NCBI GenBank assembly: GCA_002422685.1
Contig: DITC01000039.1
Coordinates: forward strand, 36,823 to 100,822
Direction: 5' to 3'
Source: Thauera sp. UBA6194
Lineage (GTDB): Bacteria > Pseudomonadota > Gammaproteobacteria > Burkholderiales > Rhodocyclaceae
Length of the DNA: 64,000 bases
A program made the translations under genes and the position numbers. Shown here one piece after another: positions 24,399 to 33,293 of the stretch. The stretch's first letter is position 1. Each line of letters starts with the position of its first letter. The notes beneath the pieces are model-generated. The model made no database searches and was not told the DNA's origin. It worked only from the letters and a program-made list of their open reading frames with translations.

Positions 24399-25028
24399 AT
24401 GATCAAGCGTTCCCTGCTGCTCTCGTCGTTGCTGCTGCTTGCCGGCAGCCTTCAGGCCCAGGACCAGGCTCCGGACCTCGCCAAGGCAAAACAGACCGCC
24501 GAAACGGTTTGCGCCGCCTGCCACAACATCGACGGCAACAGCGCGCTGCCGGCAAACCCCAAGATCGCCGGTCAGCACGAAGACTACCTCTTCAAGCAGC
24601 TGCGCGAGTTCAAGGGCTGGAACGGCAACCCTCCGGTGCGTGAGAACGCGATCATGGGCGCGATGGTCGCCGGCCTCGAAGAAGAAGACATGCGTGGCCT
24701 GGCGAAGTACTTCGCTGGCTTCGAGCTGCAGCCCGAGCCCGCACAGAACCTCGACACCATCGAGCTCGGTCAGCACATCTGGCGCGCCGGCATCCCCGAC
24801 AAGGGCGTCCCGGCCTGTGCCGCCTGCCACGGCCCCGCGGGTGCCGGCATGCCGGCTCAGTATCCGCGCCTGTCGGGTCAGTTCGCCGAGTACATCGACG
24901 CACAGATGAAGGCCTTCCGCGACAACGTGCGCGCGAACGACCCCAACAACATGATGCGCGGCATCGCGATCAAGATGACCGACCCCGAGATCAAGGCGGT
25001 GTCGGACTACGCCGCCGGCCTGCGCTGA
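24399..25028 (+). CDS. Diheme cytochrome c4
   Basis: A 209-residue periplasmic cytochrome with a signal peptide (residues 1-20, ending LQAQ) and two CxxCH haem sites, C38-A-A-C41-H42 and C140-A-A-C143-H144, in two homologous halves. Both halves have the methionine-containing ligand regions expected for c4 (IMGAMVAGL and NMMRGIAIKM). It passes electrons to terminal oxidases. The ccsB-ccsA haem-lyase genes directly downstream attach its haem. The 122-bp divergent spacer to engB contains TTAGAATA near 24351 as a possible -10. Confidence 0.95.
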   Translation: MIKRSLLLSSLLLLAGSLQAQDQAPDLAKAKQTAETVCAACHNIDGNSALPANPKIAGQHEDYLFKQLREFKGWNGNPPVRENAIMGAMVAGLEEEDMRGLAKYFAGFELQPEPAQNLDTIELGQHIWRAGIPDKGVPACAACHGPAGAGMPAQYPRLSGQFAEYIDAQMKAFRDNVRANDPNNMMRGIAIKMTDPEIKAVSDYAAGLR

Positions 25029-25050
25029 AACCTGCGCCACCGCACGACCC

Positions 25051-25072
25051 GGGGGCGACAGGCGTCGCCCCC
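25051..25072 (+). terminator. Hairpin after the cytochrome c4 gene
   Basis: GGGGGCGAC (25051-25059) and GTCGCCCCC (25064-25072) are perfect arms around the loop AGGC. No T-run follows, so it may attenuate or protect the 3' end instead of fully terminating. Confidence 0.45.
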
Positions 25073-25171
25073 GCCCCTGCCGGTCCGGTGAGGCGGCAGC
25101 CCGCCGCGAACGCCGCATTTGCGCGTCGTACCTAGCCTGTCGCTCACTCGACCCTTCTCACCGAGGTCCGG

Positions 25172-27271
25172 ATGCACCGCGGCTCCGCACGCGCCCTCTT
25201 CGAGCTCCTGAGCTCGATGCGATTCGCCATCGCCCTGCTGACGATCCTCTCGATCGCCTCGGTGATCGGCACGGTCGTCAAGCAGAACGACCCGCTCAAC
25301 GCCTATCTCAACCAGTTCGGCCCGTTCTGGTTCCCCATCTTCGAAACGCTGGGCCTGTATTCGGTCTATAACGCCGGCTGGTTCATCGTCATCCTCGCCT
25401 TCCTGGTGCTGTCGACCTCGCTGTGCATCGTGCGCCAGACCGCGCCGATGCTGCGCGAGATGCGCAGCTTTCGCGAGCACGCACGCGAGGTTTCGCTGCG
25501 CCAGTTCGCCCACCGCGCCGTGCTCGTGCCTGGCGTCGACATCCCCGAGGCCATTGCCCGCACCGAGGCCTACCTGCAGGAAAACGGATTCGCCAGCCGC
25601 AGCAACCTGCGCAGCGACGGCGCGCTCGTCGCCGCCAAACAGGGCAGCATCGGGCGCGCGGGCTACTTTCTGGCCCACGGCGCAATCGTGCTGATCTGTA
25701 TCGGCGGCCTGATGGACGGCAACCTCCCGCTGCGCCTGAAGATGTGGCTGGGCGACAAGCAGCCGACCGCAGGCAACCAGCTCATCGCCAACATCCCCGA
25801 GTCGTCCCGCCTGGGGCTGGACAACCCCAGCTTTCGAGGCGACGTCTACATCCCCGAAGGGCGCACCACCACCTTCGCCGTCCTCGCAGCGGGCGACGGC
25901 ATCCTCTTGCAGGAGCTGCCGTTCAACATCACGCTCGAGCGCTTCCACATCGACCACTACGAAAACGGCATGCCCAAGCGCTTTGCCAGCGACATCGTGG
26001 TCGCCGACCGCATGAGCGGCGAGACCGAGTCGCACACCATCGAGGTGAACAAGCCGCTCACCCTGCGCGGCGTCACGCTGTATCAGTCCAGCTTCGAGGA
26101 CGGCGGCTCGAAGCTGCGGCTCAAGGCCCGAAGCCTGCTGGCCGGCCGCCCGGGCGTGCTGAGCACGCTGGAAGGCGCGGTGGGCGAGAACCTTCCGTTC
26201 GCCGGCGAGGCCTTCAGCTACACGCTCGAGATCACCGACTTCAAGGCCTTCAACGTCGAGGACCTGAGCACCGGCGAAAGCGCGGACGCGCAGTCGGCGC
26301 AAGGCCTCGCGCGCCTGCAGCAGCATCTGGGCAGCGGCGCCAGGTCGCCCACGCCGCGCGACATGCGCAACGTCGGCCCGAGCTTCACCTTCAAGTTGCG
26401 CGACGAAGCCGGACAGGCGCGCGAGTTCCACAACTACATGCTGCCGATCGAGCAGGACGGGCGCTGGTTCCTGTACACCGGCCTGCGCGACAGCCAGGCC
26501 GAGAGCTTCCGCTACATGCGTATGCCGCTGGACGAAGACGGCCGCGTGGAAACCTGGTTCGCCGTGCGCGACCTGCTCCTCGACCCCGCGCAGCGCAAGG
26601 CGCTGGCCGAACGCTTCGCCGCCCGCAGCATCTCCGGCGGCGACAACGCCGCAGCGATGCGCACGCCGCTGGTGCAGAGCGCAGTGCAGACGCTCGAGCT
26701 GTTCGCCGAGCGCGGCTACGAAACCCTGGGCGCATTCATCGAGCGCACCGTCCCCGAAGCCGAACGCGGTCAGGCGGCCGATGTGCTCGTGCGCTTGCTG
26801 CAGGGCATCGTGTGGGAGGCGTGGATGGAAGTGCGCGGCAACGCCGGCCTCGCCAGCCTGGAGATCACCCCTGAACGCGCGACCTACGTCAACGACAGCA
26901 TCGCGGCGATCTCCGACAGTCTCTTCTACGGCGCCCCCGCCTACCTTCAGCTCGACAGCTTCGACGAACGTCTGGCCACGGTCTTGCAGGCCACGCGCTC
27001 GCCCGGCCAGCCGCTGGTCTATCTGGGCTCGCTGATGCTCGTGCTGGGCGTATTCGCCATGCTCTACATCCGCGAGCGCCGCCTGTTCGTGCTCGTGCAG
27101 GCGAACGAAACCCTCGTCACCATGTCCTCCAACCGCAAGGCGCTGGATGTGGATGAAACCTTCCAGCGCCATGTGGACGGGCTCGCCGCCGCGCTCGGCG
27201 CACAAGCGCCCACAGCCGCGACGCCCGCTCCCCGTTCCAGCCCCGCTCCCGTGACGGACAAAGGTGCATGA
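25172..27271 (+). CDS. ccsB: Cytochrome c biogenesis protein ResB/CcsB (System II)
   Basis: A 699-residue ResB-domain protein with membrane segments near residues 15-35, 65-85, 155-180 and a last one near 610-630, separated by a very large periplasmic domain (about 180-600). ResB with CcsA exports haem and ligates it to apocytochromes. Typical stretches are SSMRFAIALLTILSIASVIGT at the N-terminus, VLSTSLCIVRQ, and PLTLRGVTLYQSSFEDGGS. The ccsA start overlaps the stop by an ATGA. Confidence 0.95.
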   Translation: MHRGSARALFELLSSMRFAIALLTILSIASVIGTVVKQNDPLNAYLNQFGPFWFPIFETLGLYSVYNAGWFIVILAFLVLSTSLCIVRQTAPMLREMRSFREHAREVSLRQFAHRAVLVPGVDIPEAIARTEAYLQENGFASRSNLRSDGALVAAKQGSIGRAGYFLAHGAIVLICIGGLMDGNLPLRLKMWLGDKQPTAGNQLIANIPESSRLGLDNPSFRGDVYIPEGRTTTFAVLAAGDGILLQELPFNITLERFHIDHYENGMPKRFASDIVVADRMSGETESHTIEVNKPLTLRGVTLYQSSFEDGGSKLRLKARSLLAGRPGVLSTLEGAVGENLPFAGEAFSYTLEITDFKAFNVEDLSTGESADAQSAQGLARLQQHLGSGARSPTPRDMRNVGPSFTFKLRDEAGQAREFHNYMLPIEQDGRWFLYTGLRDSQAESFRYMRMPLDEDGRVETWFAVRDLLLDPAQRKALAERFAARSISGGDNAAAMRTPLVQSAVQTLELFAERGYETLGAFIERTVPEAERGQAADVLVRLLQGIVWEAWMEVRGNAGLASLEITPERATYVNDSIAAISDSLFYGAPAYLQLDSFDERLATVLQATRSPGQPLVYLGSLMLVLGVFAMLYIRERRLFVLVQANETLVTMSSNRKALDVDETFQRHVDGLAAALGAQAPTAATPAPRSSPAPVTDKGA

Positions 27272-28455
27272 TGGATATCGCCCGCTCCACGCCCCCCGCG
27301 CAAACTCGCCCCAGACCACCCGCCGCCCCCGCGTCGCGCAAGCACTGGCTGCGTCAGCTCGGCCCGCTCGACTGGCTTTACGCGCTCGCGCTGGCAGCCG
27401 GCGCGGGCTTCGCGCTGGCGTACTACCAGCACGCGATGGACGCCTTCGACGACATCATCCTGGTCCTGCACGTGCCGGTGCTGGCCGCGATCGGCTGGCA
27501 CTGGAAACCCTTCCGCGGCTTTCTGGCTGCGGTCGCCGCGCTGTCGCTGGCGAGCATAGCCCTGTACGACGGCGACCTCGCCCGCGCCGAGCAGACATTC
27601 TTCCTCAAGTACCTGATCTCCAGCCAGACCGCGATCATGTGGATGAGCGCGCTCATCTTCATCGCCACCGGCGCCTACTGGCTGGGTCTGATCGCGCGTT
27701 CCGAGTTCGGCGAACGCACCGGCTCCACCCTCACCTGGATCGCTGCGGTCATGGGCACGGTGGGCCTTTTCGTGCGCTGGTACGAGTCCTACCTCATCGG
27801 CCCCGAGATCGGCCATATCCCGATCAGCAATCTGTACGAAGTGTTCGTGCTGTTCACGCTGATGACCGCCCTGCTCTACCTCTACTACGAAGGCCGCTAC
27901 GCCACCCGCCAGATGGGCGCCTTCGTCATGATCGTGATCTCGGCCGCGGTCGGCTTCCTGCTCTGGTACACCTTCACCCGCGAAGCGCACGAGATCCAGC
28001 CGCTGATCCCGGCCCTGCAGTCTTACTGGATGAAGGTGCACGTGCCGACCAACTTCATCGGCTACGGCGCCTTCGCGGTGTCGGCAATGGTGGGCACCGC
28101 GTATCTGCTCGCCGAGCGCGGCATCCTCGCCAGCCGGCTGCCGGCGCTGCGCGTGCTCGAGGACGTGATGTACAAGGCGATCGCGATCGGCTTTGCCTTC
28201 TTCACCATCGCCACCATCCTCGGCGCGCTGTGGGCGGCCGAAGCCTGGGGCACCTACTGGCAGTGGGACCCGAAGGAGACCTGGGCGCTCATCGTCTGGC
28301 TCAACTACGCCACCTGGCTGCACATGCGCCTGACCAAGGGCCTGCGCGGCGCGGTGCTCGCGTGGTGGGCGGTGATCGGCCTGTTCGTGACCACCTTCGC
28401 CTTCGTCGGGGTCAACATGTTCCTGACCGGTCTGCACTCCTATGGCGCACTCTGA
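27268..28455 (+). CDS. ccsA: Cytochrome c biogenesis protein CcsA/ResC (System II)
   Basis: A 395-residue polytopic membrane protein with the haem-handling tryptophan-rich motif WGTYWQWDPKETWALIVW, and histidines in HIPISNLYE, KVHVPTNFIGYG and the C-terminal GLHSYG region that serve as haem ligands in the family. Together with CcsB it makes the System II haem lyase. An extra hydrophilic N-terminal stretch (about 30 residues) precedes the first membrane segment. Confidence 0.95.
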   Translation: MMDIARSTPPAQTRPRPPAAPASRKHWLRQLGPLDWLYALALAAGAGFALAYYQHAMDAFDDIILVLHVPVLAAIGWHWKPFRGFLAAVAALSLASIALYDGDLARAEQTFFLKYLISSQTAIMWMSALIFIATGAYWLGLIARSEFGERTGSTLTWIAAVMGTVGLFVRWYESYLIGPEIGHIPISNLYEVFVLFTLMTALLYLYYEGRYATRQMGAFVMIVISAAVGFLLWYTFTREAHEIQPLIPALQSYWMKVHVPTNFIGYGAFAVSAMVGTAYLLAERGILASRLPALRVLEDVMYKAIAIGFAFFTIATILGALWAAEAWGTYWQWDPKETWALIVWLNYATWLHMRLTKGLRGAVLAWWAVIGLFVTTFAFVGVNMFLTGLHSYGAL

Positions 28456-28503
28456 GCGCGCCCGCGCGCCACGCCCGCTCATCCGCAACACGGAATTCGA
28501 CAC

Positions 28504-29754
28504 ATGAACCCAGCCTCCACCGACGGCGACACCCGCCGCAGCTTCCTCGCCGTGGAAGACGCACGGCGCGCCATCCTCGACGCCCTGAGCCCGATCGCCG
28601 GGCGCGAGCGCGTGAGCGTGCGCACGGCGCTCGGGCGCGTCCTGGCCGAGGACATCATCGCGCCCTACAACGTGCCCGCACATGACAACTCCGCCATGGA
28701 CGGCTACGCGGTACGCGCCGCCGACCTCGCCCCCGGCGGCGACACCCCGCTCGTCGTGGTCGGCACCGCCTACGCTGGCCGGCCATTCTCCGGCATCACC
28801 GGCGCGGGCCAGGCCGTGCGCATCATGACCGGCGCGACCATTCCGCAGGGCGCGGACACCATCGTCGTGCAGGAGCTCGCCCGCCGCGAACACGACACGG
28901 TGTACATCCCCGCCGGACAGAAGCCCGGTCAGAACCTGCGTCACGCCGGCGAGGATCTGGCCGAAGGCGGCGTGGCGCTCGCCGCCGGCACACGCTGCGG
29001 TCCGGCCGAGCTCGGCCTCATCGCATCGCTGGGCATCGCCGAAGTGTGCGTGCGCCGTCGGCTGCGCGTCGCCATCCTGTCTACCGGCGACGAGATCGCC
29101 TCGATCGGCCAGGCGCTCGGCCCCGGTCAGGTCTACGACAGCAACCGCTACACCTTGTACGGCACGCTGTCTCGCCTCGACTGCGAGTTGCTCGACCTCG
29201 GCGTCATCCCCGACCGCCCCGAGGCGCTCGAAGCCGCATTCCGCGAGGCCGCCGAAGCGGCCGACGTGATCATCACCAGCGGCGGCGTCTCGGTCGGCGA
29301 GGCCGACTTCATCCGCGACATGATGAGCCGCCTGGGCGAGGTCTCGTTCTGGAAGCTGGCCATCAAGCCCGGCCGGCCGATGGCCTTCGGCCGCATCGGC
29401 AACGCGGTGCTGTTCGGCCTGCCCGGCAACCCGGTGGCGGTCATGGTCACCTTCTACCAGTTCGTCCAGGACGCGCTGCTCAAACTCATGGGCGTGAGCC
29501 CGCTTCCGCCCGCAGACCGCTTCCCCGCGCGCGCCGATTTTGCGATGCGCAAGCAAGCCGGCCGGGTGGAATACCTGCGCGGCCGCCTGCAGCGCGGCGC
29601 AGACGGGCTCTCGGTGCGTCTTGCCGGCACCCAGGGCTCGGGCGTGCTGCGCTCGATGTCCGAGGCCGACTGCTTCGTCGTGCTGCCCGCCGACTGCACC
29701 GGCGTGCAGCCCGGCGACACCGTCTTCGTTCAACCCTTCCACGGCCTGGTCTGA
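28504..29754 (+). CDS. moeA: Molybdopterin molybdenumtransferase MoeA
   Basis: The 416-residue enzyme inserts molybdate into adenylated molybdopterin. Signatures are YNVPAHDNSAMDGYAVR, MTGATIPQGADTIVVQE, ILSTGDEI, YDSNRYTL, TSGGVSVGEADFI and LFGLPGNPVAVMVTF. It follows ccsA by 48 bp and precedes rpiA by 36 bp; whether it shares their promoter is unclear. Confidence 0.96.
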   Translation: MNPASTDGDTRRSFLAVEDARRAILDALSPIAGRERVSVRTALGRVLAEDIIAPYNVPAHDNSAMDGYAVRAADLAPGGDTPLVVVGTAYAGRPFSGITGAGQAVRIMTGATIPQGADTIVVQELARREHDTVYIPAGQKPGQNLRHAGEDLAEGGVALAAGTRCGPAELGLIASLGIAEVCVRRRLRVAILSTGDEIASIGQALGPGQVYDSNRYTLYGTLSRLDCELLDLGVIPDRPEALEAAFREAAEAADVIITSGGVSVGEADFIRDMMSRLGEVSFWKLAIKPGRPMAFGRIGNAVLFGLPGNPVAVMVTFYQFVQDALLKLMGVSPLPPADRFPARADFAMRKQAGRVEYLRGRLQRGADGLSVRLAGTQGSGVLRSMSEADCFVVLPADCTGVQPGDTVFVQPFHGLV

Positions 29755-29790
29755 CCTGCCGCGCCACCGAGTCACCAACACATCACCATC

Positions 29791-30450
29791 ATGACCCAGG
29801 ACGAACTCAAGAAAGCCGCCGCCCACGCTGCACTCGACTACATCGTGGAGGGCAGCATCGTCGGCGTCGGCACCGGCTCGACGGTGAACCACTTCATCGA
29901 CGCGCTTGCCGGCATGCGCGAGCGCATCCGCGGCGCCGTCTCCAGCTCCGAAGCCAGCTCGACACGACTCGCCGCCCATGGCATCGAGGTCTTCGACCTC
30001 AACGGCATCGAGGCCCTGCCAGTGTATGTGGACGGTGCCGACGAGATCGACACCGGGTTCGCGATGATCAAGGGTGGCGGCGGCGCGCTCACGCGCGAGA
30101 AGATCGTCGCCGCGGTCTCCGCGCGCTTCGTCTGCATCTGCGACGCGAGCAAGCGCGTCGACGTACTCGGCCGCTTCCCGTTGCCGGTCGAGGTCATCCC
30201 GATGGCCTGCAGCCACGTCACGCGCGAACTGCGCAAGCTGGGCGGCGAGCCCCGGCTGCGCGAGGGCTTCGTCACCGACAACGGCAACCTGATCCTCGAC
30301 GTGCACGGGCTGTCGATCACCGACCCGGTCGCCACCGAGACCCACATCAACCAGATCGTGGGCGTGGTCACCAATGGCCTGTTCGCCGAGCGCGGCGCCG
30401 ATGTGCTCTTGCTGGCCAGCGCCGGCGGCGTCGAGCGCCTGCAGCGCTGA
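29791..30450 (+). CDS. rpiA: Ribose-5-phosphate isomerase A
   Basis: The 219-residue enzyme interconverts ribose 5-phosphate and ribulose 5-phosphate. The phosphate loop VGVGTGSTVNHFI, YVDGADEID and MIKGGGGALTREKI with the catalytic residues are all present, as is DNGNLILDVHG. It would also serve the Calvin-type genes at the right end of the window. Confidence 0.97.
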   Translation: MTQDELKKAAAHAALDYIVEGSIVGVGTGSTVNHFIDALAGMRERIRGAVSSSEASSTRLAAHGIEVFDLNGIEALPVYVDGADEIDTGFAMIKGGGGALTREKIVAAVSARFVCICDASKRVDVLGRFPLPVEVIPMACSHVTRELRKLGGEPRLREGFVTDNGNLILDVHGLSITDPVATETHINQIVGVVTNGLFAERGADVLLLASAGGVERLQR

Positions 30451-30467
30451 GCGGTGCATTTCAGGGC

Positions 30468-30481
30468 TGTTGCACGCAACA
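30468..30481. promoter_or_regulatory. Palindrome upstream of phoU
   Basis: TGTTGC-AC-GCAACA is a perfect 14-bp palindrome 48 bp before the phoU ATG. It may be an operator or part of the promoter; no known consensus is matched. Confidence 0.25.
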
Positions 30482-30528
30482 AAAGCTTAACAATGCGCTG
30501 TTAGCCTGTCTGTCTTCCGAACACGATC

Positions 30529-31233
30529 ATGGCGAAAATGACTGAACACACTTACCGGCAGTTCGACATCGAACTCGAGGAAATCCGCCGCGGCGTGCTG
30601 CAGATGGGCGGCATGGTCGAGCAACAGGCGCGCAACGCGCTCGAGGGCCTGCGCAGCGGTGACCTGGCGCTGCTCGAGCGGGTGATCGAAGGCGACAAGG
30701 CGGTCAATCTCGAACAGATCCGCCTCGACGACGACTGCAACCACATCATCGTCCGCCGCCAGCCGGCGGCGAGCGACCTGCGTCTGATCATGACCGCGAT
30801 CAAGAGCGTGTCGGATCTCGAGCGCATCGGCGACGAAGCGAAGAAAATCGCCAAGGCCGCGCGCCGCCTGCACACGTCCGAAAACACCTTCACGCCGCGC
30901 GTGGGCCTTGCGCAGTGCGCGGACATGGCGCTGGAGATGCTGCAGATGGCGCTCGACGCCCTGGCGCGTGCGAGCACGAGCAGCGTAGACACCATCAAGC
31001 AAAAGGACGCCGAGGTCGACGCCGACTTCAAGAGCATCATGCGCCAGCTCATCACCTACATGATGGAAGACCCGCGCACGATCACGAACAGTCTGGAGAT
31101 GCTGTTCATTGCAAAGTCGATCGAGCGCATCGGCGACCACGCGATGAACATCGCCGAGCACGTGGTGTATCTGGCGCGCGGTGAGGACGTGCGCTTCGAG
31201 AAGGCGCAGGCCACGCGCGACGGCAAGGCCTGA
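30529..31233 (+). CDS. phoU: Phosphate transport system regulatory protein PhoU
   Basis: A 234-residue all-helical protein of two PhoU repeats (about residues 15-110 and 120-215), each with the metal-binding pattern (SVSDLERIGDEAKKIAK and AKSIERIGDHAMNIAE). PhoU couples the Pst transporter to PhoR and keeps the Pho regulon off in phosphate excess. Here it stands alone, without pstSCAB or phoB/R next to it. It ends at a 16-bp hairpin shared with yggX. Confidence 0.95.
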   Translation: MAKMTEHTYRQFDIELEEIRRGVLQMGGMVEQQARNALEGLRSGDLALLERVIEGDKAVNLEQIRLDDDCNHIIVRRQPAASDLRLIMTAIKSVSDLERIGDEAKKIAKAARRLHTSENTFTPRVGLAQCADMALEMLQMALDALARASTSSVDTIKQKDAEVDADFKSIMRQLITYMMEDPRTITNSLEMLFIAKSIERIGDHAMNIAEHVVYLARGEDVRFEKAQATRDGKA

Positions 31234-31255
31234 GCGCACGCAGCGCCGGCACGGC

Positions 31256-31298
31256 AAAGACAAGGGGGAGGGCCTGACGGCGCCTCCCCCTTGTCTTT
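31256..31298. terminator. Bidirectional terminator between phoU and yggX
   Basis: Arms 31256-31271 and 31283-31298 are perfectly complementary over 16 bp around an 11-nt loop. The outer ends are AAAGAC and GTCTTT, giving a weak T-rich end in both directions. It lies between convergent genes. Confidence 0.75.
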
Positions 31299-31339
31299 GG
31301 TGCTGCAGTCGCAGCCTTGGCCGCGCTGCAGTCCCGTGC

Positions 31340-31612
31340 TCAAGCCTGCGGCGGCACGTAGCCGGCGACCTGATCCGCGCCGCCTTCGAAGAAGTGCTTC
31401 TCCATCTGTTCGGCGAGGTACTTGCGCGCACGCGCATCCATCAGGTTGAGCCGGTTCTCGTTGATCAGCATGGTCTGATACTTGACCCACTGCTGCCAGG
31501 CTTCCTGCGACACGTTCTCGAAAATGCGCTTGCCGAGTTCGCCCGGCACCGGCGGCCGCTCCAGGCCTTCGGCCTCGCGCCCCAGTTTGATGCAGTTAAC
31601 CATGCGAGCCAT
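31340..31612 (-). CDS. yggX: Probable Fe(2+)-trafficking protein YggX
   Basis: The 90-residue cytosolic protein protects iron-sulfur clusters from oxidation. The family pattern MVNCIKLGREAEGLERPPVPGELG (read as two parts: N-terminal Cys at residue 7 and the PPxPGxLG turn), WQQWVKYQTMLINE and LAEQMEKHFF is complete. Single gene, co-directional with argA upstream. Confidence 0.97.
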   Translation of the reverse strand: MARMVNCIKLGREAEGLERPPVPGELGKRIFENVSQEAWQQWVKYQTMLINENRLNLMDARARKYLAEQMEKHFFEGGADQVAGYVPPQA

Positions 31613-31705
31613 CTGTAGATCCTCTCTGCGGGTTCATGGAAGCTTGAAGCCGGCATTCTAGCCGATTCGCCGCACAGACCCGAGCGCGCAAGGAGACGCG
31701 CGCGG

Positions 31706-33085
31706 TCAAAGCGACTTCACGAACACCTTGGAGCGGCGCTGGAAGTTGTACAGCTCGCGCTTCTGGCGCGGCAGCGCCTCCGGGCCGATCTCGCTGAAGC
31801 CGCGCTCGCGGAACCAGTGCGCCGTGCGCGTGGTGAGCACGAACAGACGCTCCAGGCGCTGCACGCGCGCCCGGCGCTCGATGCGCTTGAGCAGCTGATC
31901 GCCGAGGCCGGCGCGACGATACTCCGGCGTGACCGCGAGGCAGGCGAGCTCGGCCGCGTTCTCCTCGCTGAAGGGGTAGAGCGCCGCGCAGCCCACCAGC
32001 ACGCCATCGTGCTCGACCAGAGTGAAGCGTTCGATCTCCTGCTCGAGCAGTTCCCGCCCACGCCGCACCAGCGTGCCGTCGGCCTCCATCGGCGAGATCA
32101 GCGCGACCAGCGCGCCGACGTCATCTACCGTCGCCTCGCGCACACGGAACAGCGCGTCGCGCGACACCACCGTGCCCACGCCGGCGTGGGTGAAGAACTC
32201 GAGCAGCAGACCGCCATCCAGGTCATGGTCGATCAGGTGGCAGCGGGCCACGCCCTTGCGCACCGCGCGGATCGCACAGGGCAGGAACAGGTGGAGATCT
32301 TCGGTCAGCCCCTCGCCCGCCTGGAAGGCACGCTCGGCCTCGTCGGCGGTGACCGACTCGACCAGTCCGCCCGCCTCGTCGAGCAGGCCCGGGGCGTCGC
32401 ACAGATAGATCAGCTTCTCGGCCTTGAGCGCCACCGCCACCGCCTCGGCCACCTCTTCCATGGCGAGATTGAAGATCTCGCCCGCGGGCGAAACCCCGAG
32501 CGGGGTGATCAGCACCACGTTCTGCTGGTCGAGGTCGGCGTTGATCTCATCGGCGATGATCTTGCGCACCGCGCCGGTGTATTGATAGTCCACGCCCTCG
32601 ACCACGCCCACCGGGCGCGCGGTGATGAAGTTGCCGCCGGTGACGCGCATGTAGCTACCGGCCATCGGCGTGTTCGGCAGGCCTTGCGAGAGCAGCGCCT
32701 CGACCTCGACACGCGTGACCGCCATGGCCGACTTCACGCACTCGAGCGCCTCGGCGTCGGTGACGCGCAGCCCATGGTGATAACGCGGCTCCAGACCACG
32801 GCGCGCCATCTCGGCCTCGATCTGCGGCCGCGCACCGTGCACCAGCACCAGGCGGATGCCGAGCGCGGCGAGCAGATTGCAGTCGTAGGCCAGGCTCTGC
32901 GCGCGCGCACCCGCGGCGACCTCTCCGCCGAAGCCGACGACGAAGGTGCGGCCCCGGAAGGCGTGGATGTAGGGCGCCGCACCGCGTACCCAGGCGACGA
33001 ACTGGGCGGCGGCGTCGTCCACCCGCGGGACGGTCGATGAAGACGGAGAGGACTCGGGGCTGGGACTGTTTTTTTCGGCACTCAC
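31706..33085 (-). CDS. argA: N-acetylglutamate synthase (amino-acid acetyltransferase)
   Basis: The 459-residue enzyme carries out the first step of arginine synthesis. An amino-acid-kinase-like domain (about 25-300: YIHAFRGRTFVVGFGGE, LVLVHGARPQIE, GGNFITARPVGVVEGVDY) is followed by a GNAT domain (about 310-459: CLAVTPEYRRAGLGDQLLKRIE, WFRERGFSEIG), the ArgA arrangement. The start is taken as GTG 33085; a TAGAAT -10-like box at 33153-33148 on this strand argues against the much longer upstream frame. The N-terminal 20 residues are Ser/Pro-rich and unconserved. Confidence 0.92.
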   Translation of the reverse strand: MSAEKNSPSPESSPSSSTVPRVDDAAAQFVAWVRGAAPYIHAFRGRTFVVGFGGEVAAGARAQSLAYDCNLLAALGIRLVLVHGARPQIEAEMARRGLEPRYHHGLRVTDAEALECVKSAMAVTRVEVEALLSQGLPNTPMAGSYMRVTGGNFITARPVGVVEGVDYQYTGAVRKIIADEINADLDQQNVVLITPLGVSPAGEIFNLAMEEVAEAVAVALKAEKLIYLCDAPGLLDEAGGLVESVTADEAERAFQAGEGLTEDLHLFLPCAIRAVRKGVARCHLIDHDLDGGLLLEFFTHAGVGTVVSRDALFRVREATVDDVGALVALISPMEADGTLVRRGRELLEQEIERFTLVEHDGVLVGCAALYPFSEENAAELACLAVTPEYRRAGLGDQLLKRIERRARVQRLERLFVLTTRTAHWFRERGFSEIGPEALPRQKRELYNFQRRSKVFVKSL

Positions 33086-33293
33086 GCATTCACCGCTGCT
33101 GAAACCGGGCGCACCTGCGGCACCCGGCAAACTGGAATCGATGACGGATTCTAGCCCGGATCCTTCATCAGAGTGAGGCCGCGGGCCAGCGTGACGCCCT
33201 TGTGAAAACAGCGTGTGCCCGCTTCGACGGCAAACCGACAACGCCCGGGGGACGAGGCGAACGGGGCGCGCCGGGCCTGCGCAGCCCGGGCGC

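Noticed and set aside
27064..30459. A 1,131-codon open frame antisense to ccsB-ccsA-moeA-rpiA
   Set aside because: Same shadow composition and no domain; the sense strand carries four complete known genes.
30498..30516. Possible Pho box upstream of phoU (CTGTTAG and CTGTCTT)
   Set aside because: The repeats are 12 bp apart instead of 11 and each differs from the consensus; phoU here is not next to pst genes.
31256..31298. Inverted repeat as an attachment or integration site
   Set aside because: No integrase, tRNA end or direct-repeat partner is present; position between convergent genes explains it as a terminator.
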